This document shows positions 27,174 through 36,510 of a stretch of 64,000 bases of DNA, in pieces. A program made the translations under genes and the position numbers. Under the pieces are notes generated by a model that ran no database searches, was not told the origin of the DNA, and saw only the letters and a list, made by a program, of their open reading frames with translations. Origin of the DNA: SAR202 cluster bacterium (GTDB lineage: Bacteria; Chloroflexota; Dehalococcoidia; Lucifugimonadales; UBA2962); the NCBI GenBank assembly GCA_009392275.1, contig VFGV01000022.1, forward strand, positions 1 to 64,000. Direction: 5' to 3'. Numbering within the stretch: position 1 is the stretch's first letter; each line of letters begins with the position of its first letter.

Positions 27174-28346
27174 ATGACACAAAAAGTCGATGCCGTAGTA
27201 ATAGGTGGTGGTGTGATGGGAGCCAGTATACTGTATAACCTTGCAAGTAAAGGCTTAAAAAATTGTGTGTTACTCGAAAGAGATACCTTAGGTTCTGGAT
27301 CGACAGGCAGATCTTCCGGATTGATCAGAATGCACTACTCGACAAGAGTCAACGCAGAATTATCTTGGAAAAGCTTCCCATACTTTCTGCACTTCGATGA
27401 ATTAATCGGACAACAAAAGCCACAATTTATTAAAACAGGTTTTATTGCTATAGCAGGACCAGAATCTAGGGAAGGTCTACTGAAAAACGTATCAATTCAA
27501 AAAGAAGTCGGTATAGACACAGACATAATCGATTTAAAACAAGCCAAGGAAGTAGCACCAGGCTTTGATTTCAACGGTGATGAAGTTTTTGCATGGGAGC
27601 CACAAAGTGGGCACGGCGACCCTTCAGGGACAGCAATGGCATACGCCAAACAGGCAGAAGAATTAGGTGCAAAAATAGCATTGAAATCTCCTGCACAAAA
27701 GATTGAAGTGAAAAAAAATAAAGTGTCTTCAGTACACACGGAACAAGAAACTTATGAAACAGAAATAGCCATAATGGCTACAGGACCCTGGTCAAGCCAA
27801 TTTTTATCAAAATTAGACATCGATCTACCACTGACAGCAACTAGACATGAAGTTTTTCTAATTAAAAGAGAAGGCAATATACTCCAAAACCATCCAAGTG
27901 GGGCAGATATGACAAACATGACATATTTTAGGCCAGAAGGTAATGATATGACTCTAGTCGGAAACGGTAATCGAGAGCATATAGCCGACCCAGATCAATA
28001 CAATCCGAAACCGTCGATGGATTATCTTGAAGATGTCTGGCTTAGATTGTCCAAAAGGATACCTTCCATTATCGATGGTCAATATTTCACTGGTTATGCT
28101 GGACTTTATACATCCACACCTGATACCCACCCAATCGTGGATAAGATCGAAGGTTATGATGGCCTTTACCTTTGCACAGGATTCTCTGGCCATGGATTTA
28201 AACTTGCCCCTGCAGTAGGGATATGTATGTCTGAGTTAGTAACGGAAGGCAAGGCGAGTTTTGTAGATATAAACCCTTTAAAAGCAGACAGATTCAGTAA
28301 AGGAACTCAAAATCAAATTTCTTATAAGTTTCGCGTCATAGGATAA
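27174..28346 (+). CDS. FAD-dependent oxidoreductase (DAO/sarcosine oxidase beta-like)
   Basis: Flavoprotein of the D-amino-acid oxidase fold, predicted to oxidise an N-methyl or D-amino acid. The Rossmann motif AVVIGGGVMGASILYNLASKG is at the N-terminus, GSTGRSSGLIRMHYS is FAD-contacting, and YTSTPDTHPIVDKI with GFSGHGFKLAPAVG closes the fold. I prefer the ATG giving MTQKVDAV (390 residues): it has a good AGGAAAAAGGA site and puts the Rossmann motif at the expected place. A start at 27138 would add 12 unconserved residues. No other sarcosine oxidase subunits are adjacent. Confidence 0.87.
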   Translation: MTQKVDAVVIGGGVMGASILYNLASKGLKNCVLLERDTLGSGSTGRSSGLIRMHYSTRVNAELSWKSFPYFLHFDELIGQQKPQFIKTGFIAIAGPESREGLLKNVSIQKEVGIDTDIIDLKQAKEVAPGFDFNGDEVFAWEPQSGHGDPSGTAMAYAKQAEELGAKIALKSPAQKIEVKKNKVSSVHTEQETYETEIAIMATGPWSSQFLSKLDIDLPLTATRHEVFLIKREGNILQNHPSGADMTNMTYFRPEGNDMTLVGNGNREHIADPDQYNPKPSMDYLEDVWLRLSKRIPSIIDGQYFTGYAGLYTSTPDTHPIVDKIEGYDGLYLCTGFSGHGFKLAPAVGICMSELVTEGKASFVDINPLKADRFSKGTQNQISYKFRVIG

Positions 28347-28348
28347 AT

Positions 28349-30820
28349 TTATATAGCAACTATATTTACTAATTTACCCGGCACATAAATCAATTTTTTT
28401 ATTTCTTTATCTGTAATATGCGACGCTATTTTCTTGGATGACATGGCTGCTTGCTTAGCTGCATCTGGCTTTATTTCCGCTGATACTAGAATTGTATCCC
28501 TAACCTTACCGTTAACCTGCACGACTAAATTGATTTCAGCTTCTTTAATAAATTCAGCATTCCATTCCGGCCACTCATGAGAATGAATTGAATACTTTAA
28601 TCCGTTAACTTCCCAAAGCTCTTCTGCGGTATGCGGTGCAAGAGGAGCCAGCATTAACAAAAGATTTTTAATCGCTATCTTCCATAATTTATGATCTACC
28701 TGTCCTGCTCTCCAAATATCATGCAACTTATTAGTTAACTCCATTAAGGAGGCAATCGTCGTATTAAATTTGAAATTCTCTAGATCTTCTGTAACCTTTT
28801 TTAATGTTTGATGAATTAACCGGTTTAATTCAGAGTTGTCAGCTTCACTAACTTTTGATGGATCAAGACTATTTATATCTTGCGTGGCCAAGTAGCGGAT
28901 TCTATTTAACCACCGAGATATGCCATTAATTCCACTGTCTATCCAATCGCCACCTTGATCCCAAGGTCCCAAAAACATTAAATAGCATCTAACCGCATCT
29001 GCCCCTACTTTCTCTACATAATCATCTGGCGACACAACATTGCCTCTTGATTTACTCATTCGGTAACCTGAGTGCGTAATATGCCCTTGATTAAACAATC
29101 TAATGAAAGGTTCATTAAATTCTATCAACCCAATATCTCTTAGAGCTTTAATAAAAAACCTGGAGTAAAGCAAGTGCATTACAGCGTGTTCAGCTCCCCC
29201 AGTATATTGATCTACTGGTTGCCACTTTTTCATAGCACTTGGGTCAAAAGGCCCATCTACATATTCAGGACTCGCATACCTTAAAAAATACCATGACGAA
29301 TCCACAAATGTATCCATTGTGTCAGTCTCTCTACGTCCAGGTTTTTTACAAACGGGACAGTCGACATTTACAAATTGTTCATGCAGTTCAAGAGGGGATT
29401 CTCCGGTAGGCTTAAATTGAGCGTCGTCTGGCAACAGTACAGGCAGATCCTTCACTGGCACAGGAACGGTGCCACAATCATTACAATATATTATAGGAAT
29501 AGGTGTTCCCCAATACCTCTGCCTCGAAATCAACCAATCCCTCATACGATACTGCACAGATTTCTCACCAACACCTTTTGATGCAAGATGTTCCGAAATC
29601 TTATCTATAGCATCCTTACTATTTAATCCGTTAAAAGAACCTGAGTTAACCAATATACCATCACCAGCATATGCTGAATCCGAGTCGAAATCATTGTCTT
29701 GATCAGGCTGTACAACTGTCCTGATATCTAAATCATATTTTTTTGCGAATTTAAAATCCCGCTCGTCATGTGCTGGCACGCCCATAACAATTCCCGTGCC
29801 ATAGCTAAGAAGAACATAATCGCCTACAAAAATCGGTATTTGTTCATCAGTCAATGGGTTCACGCAATATGAACCAGTGAATACTCCTGTCTTTTCCTTG
29901 TCAGTTGAAAGTCTCTCGATTTCGGATTGTTTTCTAGCATTTTTAACATACTGATCTACCTCGTCTTTTTTCCCCGGAATAGTCAGTTGCCCAACCAATG
30001 GATGCTCTGGAGATATAACCATGAATGTCACACCATAAATGGTATCTACTCTAGTTGTAAATGTATCAATTTTAGGTGTTTCAAGACCCAACGATGATAT
30101 GTCAAATTGAACATGAGTGCCGTAACTTTTACCTATCCAATTTGTCTGCATGATATTAATTTTATTTGGCCAATCAATTTCAGACTGATCTAGCAACTCT
30201 TCTGCATAATTGGTGATTCTAAAAAACCACTGATTAAGATCCCTTTGAGACACTTCAGAACTACATCTTTCACACTTTCCATCAACAACTTGTTCATTAG
30301 CTAGAACTGTATTGCAAGTTGGGCACCAGTTAGCAGGCGCATAAGCTTGATAAGCTAAGTTATTTTCTAAAAACTTTAAAAATATCCATTGATTCCATCT
30401 ATAATAATCCGATTTGCAAGTGACAACTTCTCTGTCCCAATCATATATCGTACCCATACGCATTAATTGCTTTCTCATGTTTTCGATATTGGACATAGTC
30501 CACTCGTAAGGATGAATGCCACGCTTTATAGCCGCATTTTCTGCTGGAAGCCCAAACGCATCAAAGCCCATCGGATGTAAAACATTGTGGCCCTGCATCT
30601 TTTTAAACCGTGCATGTGCATCAGATGGAGCCATTGCATACCAATGTCCAATATGGAGATCGCCAGAAGTGTATGGCCACATAGTCATTTCATACCAATT
30701 AGGTTTTTTATCGGTATCAAGAACCTTATGTAAATTGCTATCTTGCCATTTACGCTGCCATTTTTCTTCTATGGCTGCTTGATTGTATTCTAGGTTGTCA
30801 TTCTCTGACCTAGTGATCAC
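28349..30820 (-). CDS. leuS: Leucyl-tRNA synthetase
   Basis: Class I synthetase charging tRNA-Leu. Visible are HIGH (SGDLHIGHWYAMAPSD), the CP1 editing domain (about 220-410), two zinc knuckles (CPTCNTVLANEQ with CERC; CPVCKKPGRRE) and MSKS (YRMSKSRGNVV). The 823 residues are typical of bacterial LeuRS. It follows a NUDIX gene by 38 bases on the same strand. I found no T-box in its upstream region. Confidence 0.97.
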   Translation of the reverse strand: MITRSENDNLEYNQAAIEEKWQRKWQDSNLHKVLDTDKKPNWYEMTMWPYTSGDLHIGHWYAMAPSDAHARFKKMQGHNVLHPMGFDAFGLPAENAAIKRGIHPYEWTMSNIENMRKQLMRMGTIYDWDREVVTCKSDYYRWNQWIFLKFLENNLAYQAYAPANWCPTCNTVLANEQVVDGKCERCSSEVSQRDLNQWFFRITNYAEELLDQSEIDWPNKINIMQTNWIGKSYGTHVQFDISSLGLETPKIDTFTTRVDTIYGVTFMVISPEHPLVGQLTIPGKKDEVDQYVKNARKQSEIERLSTDKEKTGVFTGSYCVNPLTDEQIPIFVGDYVLLSYGTGIVMGVPAHDERDFKFAKKYDLDIRTVVQPDQDNDFDSDSAYAGDGILVNSGSFNGLNSKDAIDKISEHLASKGVGEKSVQYRMRDWLISRQRYWGTPIPIIYCNDCGTVPVPVKDLPVLLPDDAQFKPTGESPLELHEQFVNVDCPVCKKPGRRETDTMDTFVDSSWYFLRYASPEYVDGPFDPSAMKKWQPVDQYTGGAEHAVMHLLYSRFFIKALRDIGLIEFNEPFIRLFNQGHITHSGYRMSKSRGNVVSPDDYVEKVGADAVRCYLMFLGPWDQGGDWIDSGINGISRWLNRIRYLATQDINSLDPSKVSEADNSELNRLIHQTLKKVTEDLENFKFNTTIASLMELTNKLHDIWRAGQVDHKLWKIAIKNLLLMLAPLAPHTAEELWEVNGLKYSIHSHEWPEWNAEFIKEAEINLVVQVNGKVRDTILVSAEIKPDAAKQAAMSSKKIASHITDKEIKKLIYVPGKLVNIVAI

Positions 30821-30858
30821 TATTACATACTCCGTGTTAGTTTTAAATTCAAAGCAAT

Positions 30859-31362
30859 TTAGATAATTAAGTTTACGGCCTCAAAGGCATGCGAAGCCAA
30901 TATTAAAACATCTTCAGGCGGTGGATCATAGTCTCCCTTATCATTTTTTAATGGCAAACCTTTATCTAAATCTTCTTTTTCAACCCACAACCATCCAGGA
31001 TTTATGTTTGACGGATCTTCGCCAAAAGATAATTTGCAAAAATAAATCATATCGATATGTTGGTGACTGCCAATTTCATTGTCATTGATATCCTCAATTA
31101 ATATAGTGACTGGCGATGATATTTGCTTAGGATACCTAAAACCAAAATCCTGACCCATATGTATAACTTCCACTGCTAAGCCAGTCTCCTCTAAAACCTC
31201 CCGTTTTAAGGCCTCAACGGGATCTTCATTTGCTTCAATATGACCTCCTGGAGGAAGCCATGATTGAACCTTTGAGTGCCAATGCAATAGAAGTGAATTA
31301 TTATTTATTACAAATCCAGTAGCAGTGAAATGCCTCACATTTGTATGATCAATCGATTTCAT
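30859..31362 (-). CDS. NUDIX hydrolase
   Basis: Hydrolase of nucleoside diphosphates linked to another group. The Nudix box is intact, beginning GGHIEANEDPVEA and ending REVLEETGL. The 167 residues include the normal alpha-beta-alpha core only. The substrate is not predictable. It probably shares a transcript with leuS downstream. Confidence 0.92.
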   Translation of the reverse strand: MKSIDHTNVRHFTATGFVINNNSLLLHWHSKVQSWLPPGGHIEANEDPVEALKREVLEETGLAVEVIHMGQDFGFRYPKQISSPVTILIEDINDNEIGSHQHIDMIYFCKLSFGEDPSNINPGWLWVEKEDLDKGLPLKNDKGDYDPPPEDVLILASHAFEAVNLII

Positions 31363-31546
31363 TTAGCACTATTTCCGTTCATAAATTATCCTTAATTTGA
31401 CTGCAAGGTTTGATTACAATACCCTGATTTCAATAGAATGGTAAAAATAAGTATTTCAGAATAACAGATCATTATTATTACTGTCGGTTTTAATTCTAGA
31501 TATCATCAATAAAATCGATATTAATAATATTAAAACGGAGTTACAT

Positions 31547-32323
31547 GTGAGCGACTCTCTTAAAATATCCAAAAAGGTTTTTAATTCCCGACTTATGGTT
31601 GGTACGGGTAAGCATAGAAGTAATGCTGAAATGGTTGACTCGATCGCAGCTTCGGAAGCACAAATAGTTACGGTAGCTATCAGGCGCTTGAATTTAGACA
31701 ACCCAAAAGAAAAAAATATCCTGGATTTCTTTGACTGGGACAAATACACTGTTTTGCCAAACACTGCAGGATGCAAAACAGCTGAAGAAGCAATATTCGT
31801 AGCAAACCTAGCACGAGAGCTGACTGGATCTAACTGGTTAAAACTTGAGGTCATTCCTGAAGGTTCTCATCTGATGCCCGACCCTGTTGGAACCTATGAA
31901 GCCGCCAAACATTTAGTGAATGACGGTTTTGTTGTTTTACCATACATTCATGCAGACCCTGTATTAGCTAAAATACTAGAAAATGTTGGATGCGCAACAG
32001 TAATGCCATTAGGTTCAGGCATTGGATCTGGGCAAGGTATACAGACCTTAGATGAAATAAAATTGATTATTCAGCAAGCAAATGTGCCTGTTGTTGTAGA
32101 TGCAGGTCTGGCTACACCGTCAGATGCTGCGATAGCCATGGAAATTGGAGCCGATGCAGTGCTGGTAAATACAGCAATTGCTCAAGCTGATGATCCAATA
32201 CTAATGGGAGAAGCATTCAAGCTCGGAGTAGTAGCAGGCAGACAAGGTTTTATCGCTGGCCGAATACAAGCAAAAAGCGTAGCTTCACCTAGCAGTCCCA
32301 GTCAAGGGATAGTTTCAAGTTAG
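31547..32323 (+). CDS. thiG: Thiazole synthase
   Basis: Forms the thiazole phosphate of thiamine from deoxyxylulose phosphate, dehydroglycine or iminoglycine, and ThiS thiocarboxylate. Diagnostic segments are SRLMVGTGKHRS, VLPNTAGCKTAEEA, LKLEVIPEGSHLMPDPVGT, VMPLGSGIGSGQGI and VVVDAGLATPSDAAIAMEIG. The 258 residues are normal. The start is GTG after an ACGGAG site. It is the first gene of a compact thiG-thiE-thiS run. No TPP riboswitch is visible in the 184 bases upstream. Confidence 0.97.
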   Translation: MSDSLKISKKVFNSRLMVGTGKHRSNAEMVDSIAASEAQIVTVAIRRLNLDNPKEKNILDFFDWDKYTVLPNTAGCKTAEEAIFVANLARELTGSNWLKLEVIPEGSHLMPDPVGTYEAAKHLVNDGFVVLPYIHADPVLAKILENVGCATVMPLGSGIGSGQGIQTLDEIKLIIQQANVPVVVDAGLATPSDAAIAMEIGADAVLVNTAIAQADDPILMGEAFKLGVVAGRQGFIAGRIQAKSVASPSSPSQGIVSS

Positions 32324-32343
32324 AACTCCAACGGTTTGACCAT

Positions 32344-32964
32344 ATGGAAACTATACCGAAGCCATGTTTAACTTTATTAACTGACATCGTTAGCTATGGT
32401 CCGATAGATTTAAAAATAATTGAGGATGCAATACACGGTGGAGTTGACATGCTCCAATTACGAGAACCTTCATTAAATGATAATAGAATTATTGAACTTG
32501 GAAACTTGATTGCGGAAATCACAAAAAATAGAGCGTTGTTCATTTTGAATGGTAATCCCGAAGTTGCAGCTAAGATCAATGCAGACGGCATACAGCTTCC
32601 TGAAAAACAAATAGAGACGAAATCTTCGGACATTTCTAGAAAATTGCTTATTGGACGGTCCATTCATTCTAAAAATGCTGCAATCAAAGCAGAAATATCA
32701 GGAGCTGACTTTTTAATTGCAGGTAATATATTTCATACATCTTCCCATCCTGATAGAAAACCATTGGGCTTGCAATTAATAACTGATGTGTGTGATGTTA
32801 CAGAAAAACCTGTGTTCGGCATAGGTGGGGTTAATTTAAATAATACCCAGAGCATAATTAAATCAGGAGCTACGGGCATTGCGGTGATAAGTTATATTTG
32901 GGAATCGCCCAACCCTGAAAATGCAGCAAGATCTATGAAAGCAAAAATGCAAATTAGCCAATAA
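32344..32964 (+). CDS. thiE: Thiamine-phosphate synthase
   Basis: Joins HMP pyrophosphate and thiazole phosphate to make thiamine phosphate. The TIM barrel shows GGVDMLQLREPSLNDNRI near the N-terminus, ADGIQLPEKQI, GRSIHSKNAAIKAEISGADF, and GIGGVNLNN with GATGIAVISYIW at the end. It is only moderately conserved (for example HLP is QLP), so a TenI-like role is possible, but the position between thiG and thiS supports ThiE. 206 residues. Confidence 0.9.
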   Translation: METIPKPCLTLLTDIVSYGPIDLKIIEDAIHGGVDMLQLREPSLNDNRIIELGNLIAEITKNRALFILNGNPEVAAKINADGIQLPEKQIETKSSDISRKLLIGRSIHSKNAAIKAEISGADFLIAGNIFHTSSHPDRKPLGLQLITDVCDVTEKPVFGIGGVNLNNTQSIIKSGATGIAVISYIWESPNPENAARSMKAKMQISQ

Positions 32965-32966
32965 AT

Positions 32967-33182
32967 ATGACTGAAAAGACAATAGAAATCAGAATAAATG
33001 GGGAGAGCAAAAGAATCAATCCTGAGTTAACTATAGCAGAGCTGCTTGTCGAATTAGATATAAGTCAGAAATTGATTGCTGTTGCCTTAAATGGTGTTGT
33101 AGTTAGAAGAAGGGAACTAGATCAGGTTCAAATCGTTGCTTATGATGAAATTGAAATAGTAAGAGCAGTTGGTGGAGGTTAA
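32967..33182 (+). CDS. thiS: Sulfur carrier protein ThiS
   Basis: A 71-residue ubiquitin-fold sulfur carrier ending in the required C-terminal Gly-Gly (VRAVGGG), which is adenylated and converted to a thiocarboxylate for ThiG. ISQKLIAVALNGVVVRR is typical of the middle of the domain. The gene starts 2 bases after the thiE stop. Its last 4 bases overlap the convergent lipoprotein gene. Confidence 0.95.
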   Translation: MTEKTIEIRINGESKRINPELTIAELLVELDISQKLIAVALNGVVVRRRELDQVQIVAYDEIEIVRAVGGG

Positions 33183-34747
33183 GGCATAAGTAAACCAATA
33201 TCTTCTAAAGCCGAATATTCTCTATAATCTAGCATTTCAACATCAACTAACCGATCTTTTTGTAGCTGGATTATTACATCTGAATATTGATCAACTGTAG
33301 ATAACAAAGTCGATACATACATCTTCACATTTTCTGGTTTAAGTGTTAGCAAGTATTCAAATAGTTTAAACCCCGATGTGTAACTTAACTCACCTTCTTG
33401 CAGCAACTCAGTCTTAAGGGGTTCAAGGCGTTTGTCTGATAGAACAGCGAGCCACTGTATTGCACGCCCCAAATCATGTTGATAATAACCATCGCCTGAA
33501 TCAAATGATGAGTTTAAGTTTATATAACGATCTCTAGCATTAGTGTGTTTGAAACTTAATAGATTTTCGCCAGACATTTCATTTACTGATAACCAGAATG
33601 CTCTTTCAAACTGCTGTGCTTGGGCTTCTCTAATTGCCATTAGTTCAAGAGAATTGTTTGAATCACGGTCTTCTGTTTGCCATGGCGCAAGTATATCTTG
33701 TAATGCGTGTGCCAATTCATGCACCAAGGTACTTATAACGATATCAAAATTATTTGATCCATTAACCATAACATCAACCTTACCCTGTAATCTGTCTTTC
33801 TTTCCAAGCGAGTATTTTTTCTGAAAATCTCTCTCTTTTGCAAGAGCTAAGAAATCAGTGCCATCATTGAGAGCAAAAAGATCATTAAACGTAGATTCCA
33901 GCCTCTCTATATAATCTTCATGACTCAGAATCTGAACCCTAACCCGTTGATCTAATATACTTGAACCAGTAAGCAAAAATATTCCGGCATCAGCAATATC
34001 AATTAAAGTTTGAATATCCAATTCTTCATCATCGCCAATCACGATTGGGTTAGATTGCATTAATTGCGGCACGGCAGACAGGATTCTCTTCAAATCATCG
34101 TCAGTATAGCTTGTTGCAATTTGCTCTAATTCATTCTCTAACCATGTAATTTTCTTCTCGAAAACGTTATCAGATTCATTAAACTCTTTAATTAAGTTCT
34201 CCGGATCTATACGTAAACTCAGCACATGTTCACCAGGTGCCACATTTAAAGAATCTATTAGATCGGACAAGATGTCTAGGCGTGTTCTGAAAGCAGTTGC
34301 TGGAGTAGCACCTGAAAAACTTACGGAATCGATTTTGTTGCCATCAAAAAATATATCTACATTGAAATCTGATTCAATAGGTATTAAGGAACCATTAAAA
34401 ACCACGATATCAACAAATACTTTAGACCCAACTACGGGTATCCCATCAAAAAATGTGTCCGGTTCATTTGAAATGATGATGGGACCATCAGTTTCCCATA
34501 ACCAACCAGGCTTCAAATTAGGCAAAGATGATGAAGCAGGAATTTCAAAACCTTCAATAGTGATTGGTTTTGGTGTATTTTCAGGGTCGAGAGAATTAGT
34601 ATCACTTTCAGTGATTTTGTATTCTAACGCGATTTTTGTACGGCCATCTTTTTTAAAGTCATGTTGGTTTGAGGTATCTTGTGAGCACGAAAACGAACCG
34701 AACATCAAAATTAAAACAATTAAAATGGCAACTATGCTATTTGACAT
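33179..34747 (-). CDS. Lipoprotein with CARDB-like and zincin-like domains
   Basis: Predicted membrane-anchored surface lipoprotein of 522 residues. The signal peptide ends at Cys21 (SFSC). Residues about 75-205 look like a CARDB/Ig-like adhesion domain (VDIVVFNGSLIPIES; PGEHVLSLRIDP). The later half carries a zinc-protease motif HELAHALQD (His343, Glu344, His347) followed by REAQAQQFE, a candidate third ligand. Proteolytic activity is inference; the whole protein is unfamiliar. It converges with thiS by 4 bases and follows a second lipoprotein gene across an inverted repeat. Confidence 0.78.
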   Translation of the reverse strand: MSNSIVAILIVLILMFGSFSCSQDTSNQHDFKKDGRTKIALEYKITESDTNSLDPENTPKPITIEGFEIPASSSLPNLKPGWLWETDGPIIISNEPDTFFDGIPVVGSKVFVDIVVFNGSLIPIESDFNVDIFFDGNKIDSVSFSGATPATAFRTRLDILSDLIDSLNVAPGEHVLSLRIDPENLIKEFNESDNVFEKKITWLENELEQIATSYTDDDLKRILSAVPQLMQSNPIVIGDDEELDIQTLIDIADAGIFLLTGSSILDQRVRVQILSHEDYIERLESTFNDLFALNDGTDFLALAKERDFQKKYSLGKKDRLQGKVDVMVNGSNNFDIVISTLVHELAHALQDILAPWQTEDRDSNNSLELMAIREAQAQQFERAFWLSVNEMSGENLLSFKHTNARDRYINLNSSFDSGDGYYQHDLGRAIQWLAVLSDKRLEPLKTELLQEGELSYTSGFKLFEYLLTLKPENVKMYVSTLLSTVDQYSDVIIQLQKDRLVDVEMLDYREYSALEDIGLLMP

Positions 34748-34773
34748 TATCCGCCATTTATCTAAATTAACCC

Positions 34774-34808
34774 AATTGAGCGAAAACTTTATATGTTTTC
34801 GCTCAATT
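34774..34808. terminator. 14-bp perfect inverted repeat, probable terminator
   Basis: AATTGAGCGAAAAC and its exact complement flank a 7-base loop between two minus-strand lipoprotein genes. The sequence after the stem is A/T-rich but has only short T runs, so it may be a transcription terminator, an mRNA-processing stem or a protein site. Confidence 0.6.
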
Positions 34809-34835
34809 TAGATTTATCTTCTAAATTAAATATAC

Positions 34836-35381
34836 TTATTGCCTGAAAACTTTAACAGTTGCAATATAACCATCAGCAAGAGTTCCATCAGCATTGGGCA
34901 ATGGGGATACATCTAATAATTGTACTGAGAACCTTCCCAGCTTTTTTACTTCGCCTTCAGCACCTGAATCAATTACAAAGTCACTAGCACCCATAGACAT
35001 GCCTCCAGATCTAACCCCTAGCTTAACCACTGCTTGACCAGGTTCGTCGCATGTATTTCCTTCTGCGCAACGGGTATCACTAACCAATTCTCTGAAATCT
35101 ACAGTTACAGTTAATACCTCTTCAAACATGAACTCTTCGCCCAAAGGTATCTCCTGCGGCACTCCAAATCCCCTGTCTTCAAGACTAGTTACTTCTCCTC
35201 CTCCACCTCCGTATTCACCTAACTCGGTCTCCACAGTTGGGGTTGGTTCAAGTCTCGTGTCATCCTCAATTGACTCAGGCCGTTCAGCATCTGAAAAAGA
35301 TGCTGATGCTCCACCACTACCACCACATGCAATTGCAAATAAAATAATTAACGTAAAAAATCCAAAAAAAATCTTACCCAT
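34836..35381 (-). CDS. Small predicted lipoprotein of unknown function
   Basis: A 181-residue secreted lipoprotein. The signal peptide ends at Cys19 (FAIACGG), followed by a low-complexity linker rich in Gly, Ser, Glu and Pro (EPTPT, GGGGG), then a folded-looking domain of about 110 residues. That domain contains two cysteines (RCAEGNTCDE), a possible disulfide. Its alternating beta pattern resembles DUF4352/telokin-like domains of extracytoplasmic lipoproteins, but I cannot assign it. It is separated from the zincin lipoprotein downstream by an inverted repeat. Confidence 0.75.
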   Translation of the reverse strand: MGKIFFGFFTLIILFAIACGGSGGASASFSDAERPESIEDDTRLEPTPTVETELGEYGGGGGEVTSLEDRGFGVPQEIPLGEEFMFEEVLTVTVDFRELVSDTRCAEGNTCDEPGQAVVKLGVRSGGMSMGASDFVIDSGAEGEVKKLGRFSVQLLDVSPLPNADGTLADGYIATVKVFRQ

Positions 35382-35415
35382 ATTGGTCTCCTGTCTGTGA
35401 TTTTACCAAATAAAG

Positions 35416-36495
35416 CTACCTAACTACTCCCCCTAAACTGTTCCCTGTTAATAAATTTTCTATTTCTTTCTTATTTATGAAGCTAAAATCTCCAACAATT
35501 GAGTGAGCTAAACATCCAGCTGCTGCTGCAAACTCAGCAACATGTTGATGGTCAAATGTGTCTAAATTGCACAGCCCATAAAGCAAAGCACCAGCAAGTG
35601 CGTCACCTGCTCCAACTCGATCCACTATATTGGTTATCTCATAAGGAAAATAGTCAGTTTTGTTCAATGGCGCTACAACTGAAACATTTGTTGATTTATC
35701 ATATAAACTTAGTCCAAACCGGTTATGAGTCGCAGAAAGTATTTCTCGCATATTCAGAGCGACATAAGATAAGTTAGGAAATGATTTTATTATTTGACTT
35801 GCTAAGTCTTTAGTTCTAACGGTCAAATCTTGACTTGATGTTTTTGTGGAGACGCCTAAAACGTTAGAAAAAACTTGCTCATTTCCGATAACTAAGTCAG
35901 ATTTTTGAACGCATTGCTTTAGCACCTGAGATGCTAACTGCATGGGTGTGGATTTTGGGTCCCATCTCCAAAGCTTCATTCGATAATTCAAATCAAAGCA
36001 AACCTTTACGCCAAGTTTGTTAGCTGTTTCTATGGCGTCCATAACTGCGCCACATGCTGATTTAGAAATTGCGGGGGTCACGCCACTTATTAGAACCCAC
36101 TCAGCTCCGTTAATTATTTCAGACCAGTTATAGTTATTTTTTGGCAACAATGAAAATGTTGAACCGGTCCGATGATATTCTACAACTGATGGTCTCTGGT
36201 TAGCGCCGGTTTCTAAATAATAGGAACCCATGCAGCCCAGTTCAGACCTAACAACAGAGTCTATGTTAATTCCAAATCCCTTTAGGTAATTTAAGCAGCT
36301 GTCTCCAACATCACCCACCGGTAATGACGACACAAAGTCTACGTTCCCACCTAACATTGCTACCTGTACAGCGGCATTTGCTTCAGCTCCTCCATAACTA
36401 GCCTCAATAGAACCCGGTAAAGATTGGATGACACGATTTAAGCCTGGAGGGCTAAATCTAATCATTACTTCCCCAAACGTCACTATTTTTTTCAT
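35416..36495 (-). CDS. PfkB family sugar kinase, probable 2-keto-3-deoxygluconate kinase
   Basis: Ribokinase-fold kinase. The N-terminal GGAEANAAVQVAMLGG and C-terminal DRVGAGDALAGALLYG (catalytic Asp) are the two PfkB signatures. Sequence style (VTFGEVMIRFSPPG; FDLNYRMKLW) is that of KDG kinases. The gene directly upstream encodes KDPG aldolase, so together they would convert 2-keto-3-deoxygluconate to pyruvate and glyceraldehyde-3-phosphate. The 359 residues are slightly long. Specificity is inferred from context. Confidence 0.88.
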   Translation of the reverse strand: MKKIVTFGEVMIRFSPPGLNRVIQSLPGSIEASYGGAEANAAVQVAMLGGNVDFVSSLPVGDVGDSCLNYLKGFGINIDSVVRSELGCMGSYYLETGANQRPSVVEYHRTGSTFSLLPKNNYNWSEIINGAEWVLISGVTPAISKSACGAVMDAIETANKLGVKVCFDLNYRMKLWRWDPKSTPMQLASQVLKQCVQKSDLVIGNEQVFSNVLGVSTKTSSQDLTVRTKDLASQIIKSFPNLSYVALNMREILSATHNRFGLSLYDKSTNVSVVAPLNKTDYFPYEITNIVDRVGAGDALAGALLYGLCNLDTFDHQHVAEFAAAAGCLAHSIVGDFSFINKKEIENLLTGNSLGGVVR

Positions 36496-36510
36496 AATCT
36501 AGTAAATTTC

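Noticed and set aside
28349-31362. T-box control of leuS
   Set aside because: No AGGGTGGNACCGCG motif lies upstream of leuS or of the NUDIX gene.
31363-31546. TPP riboswitch upstream of thiG
   Set aside because: I found no CTGAGA or ACCTGAT-type core motifs in the leader.
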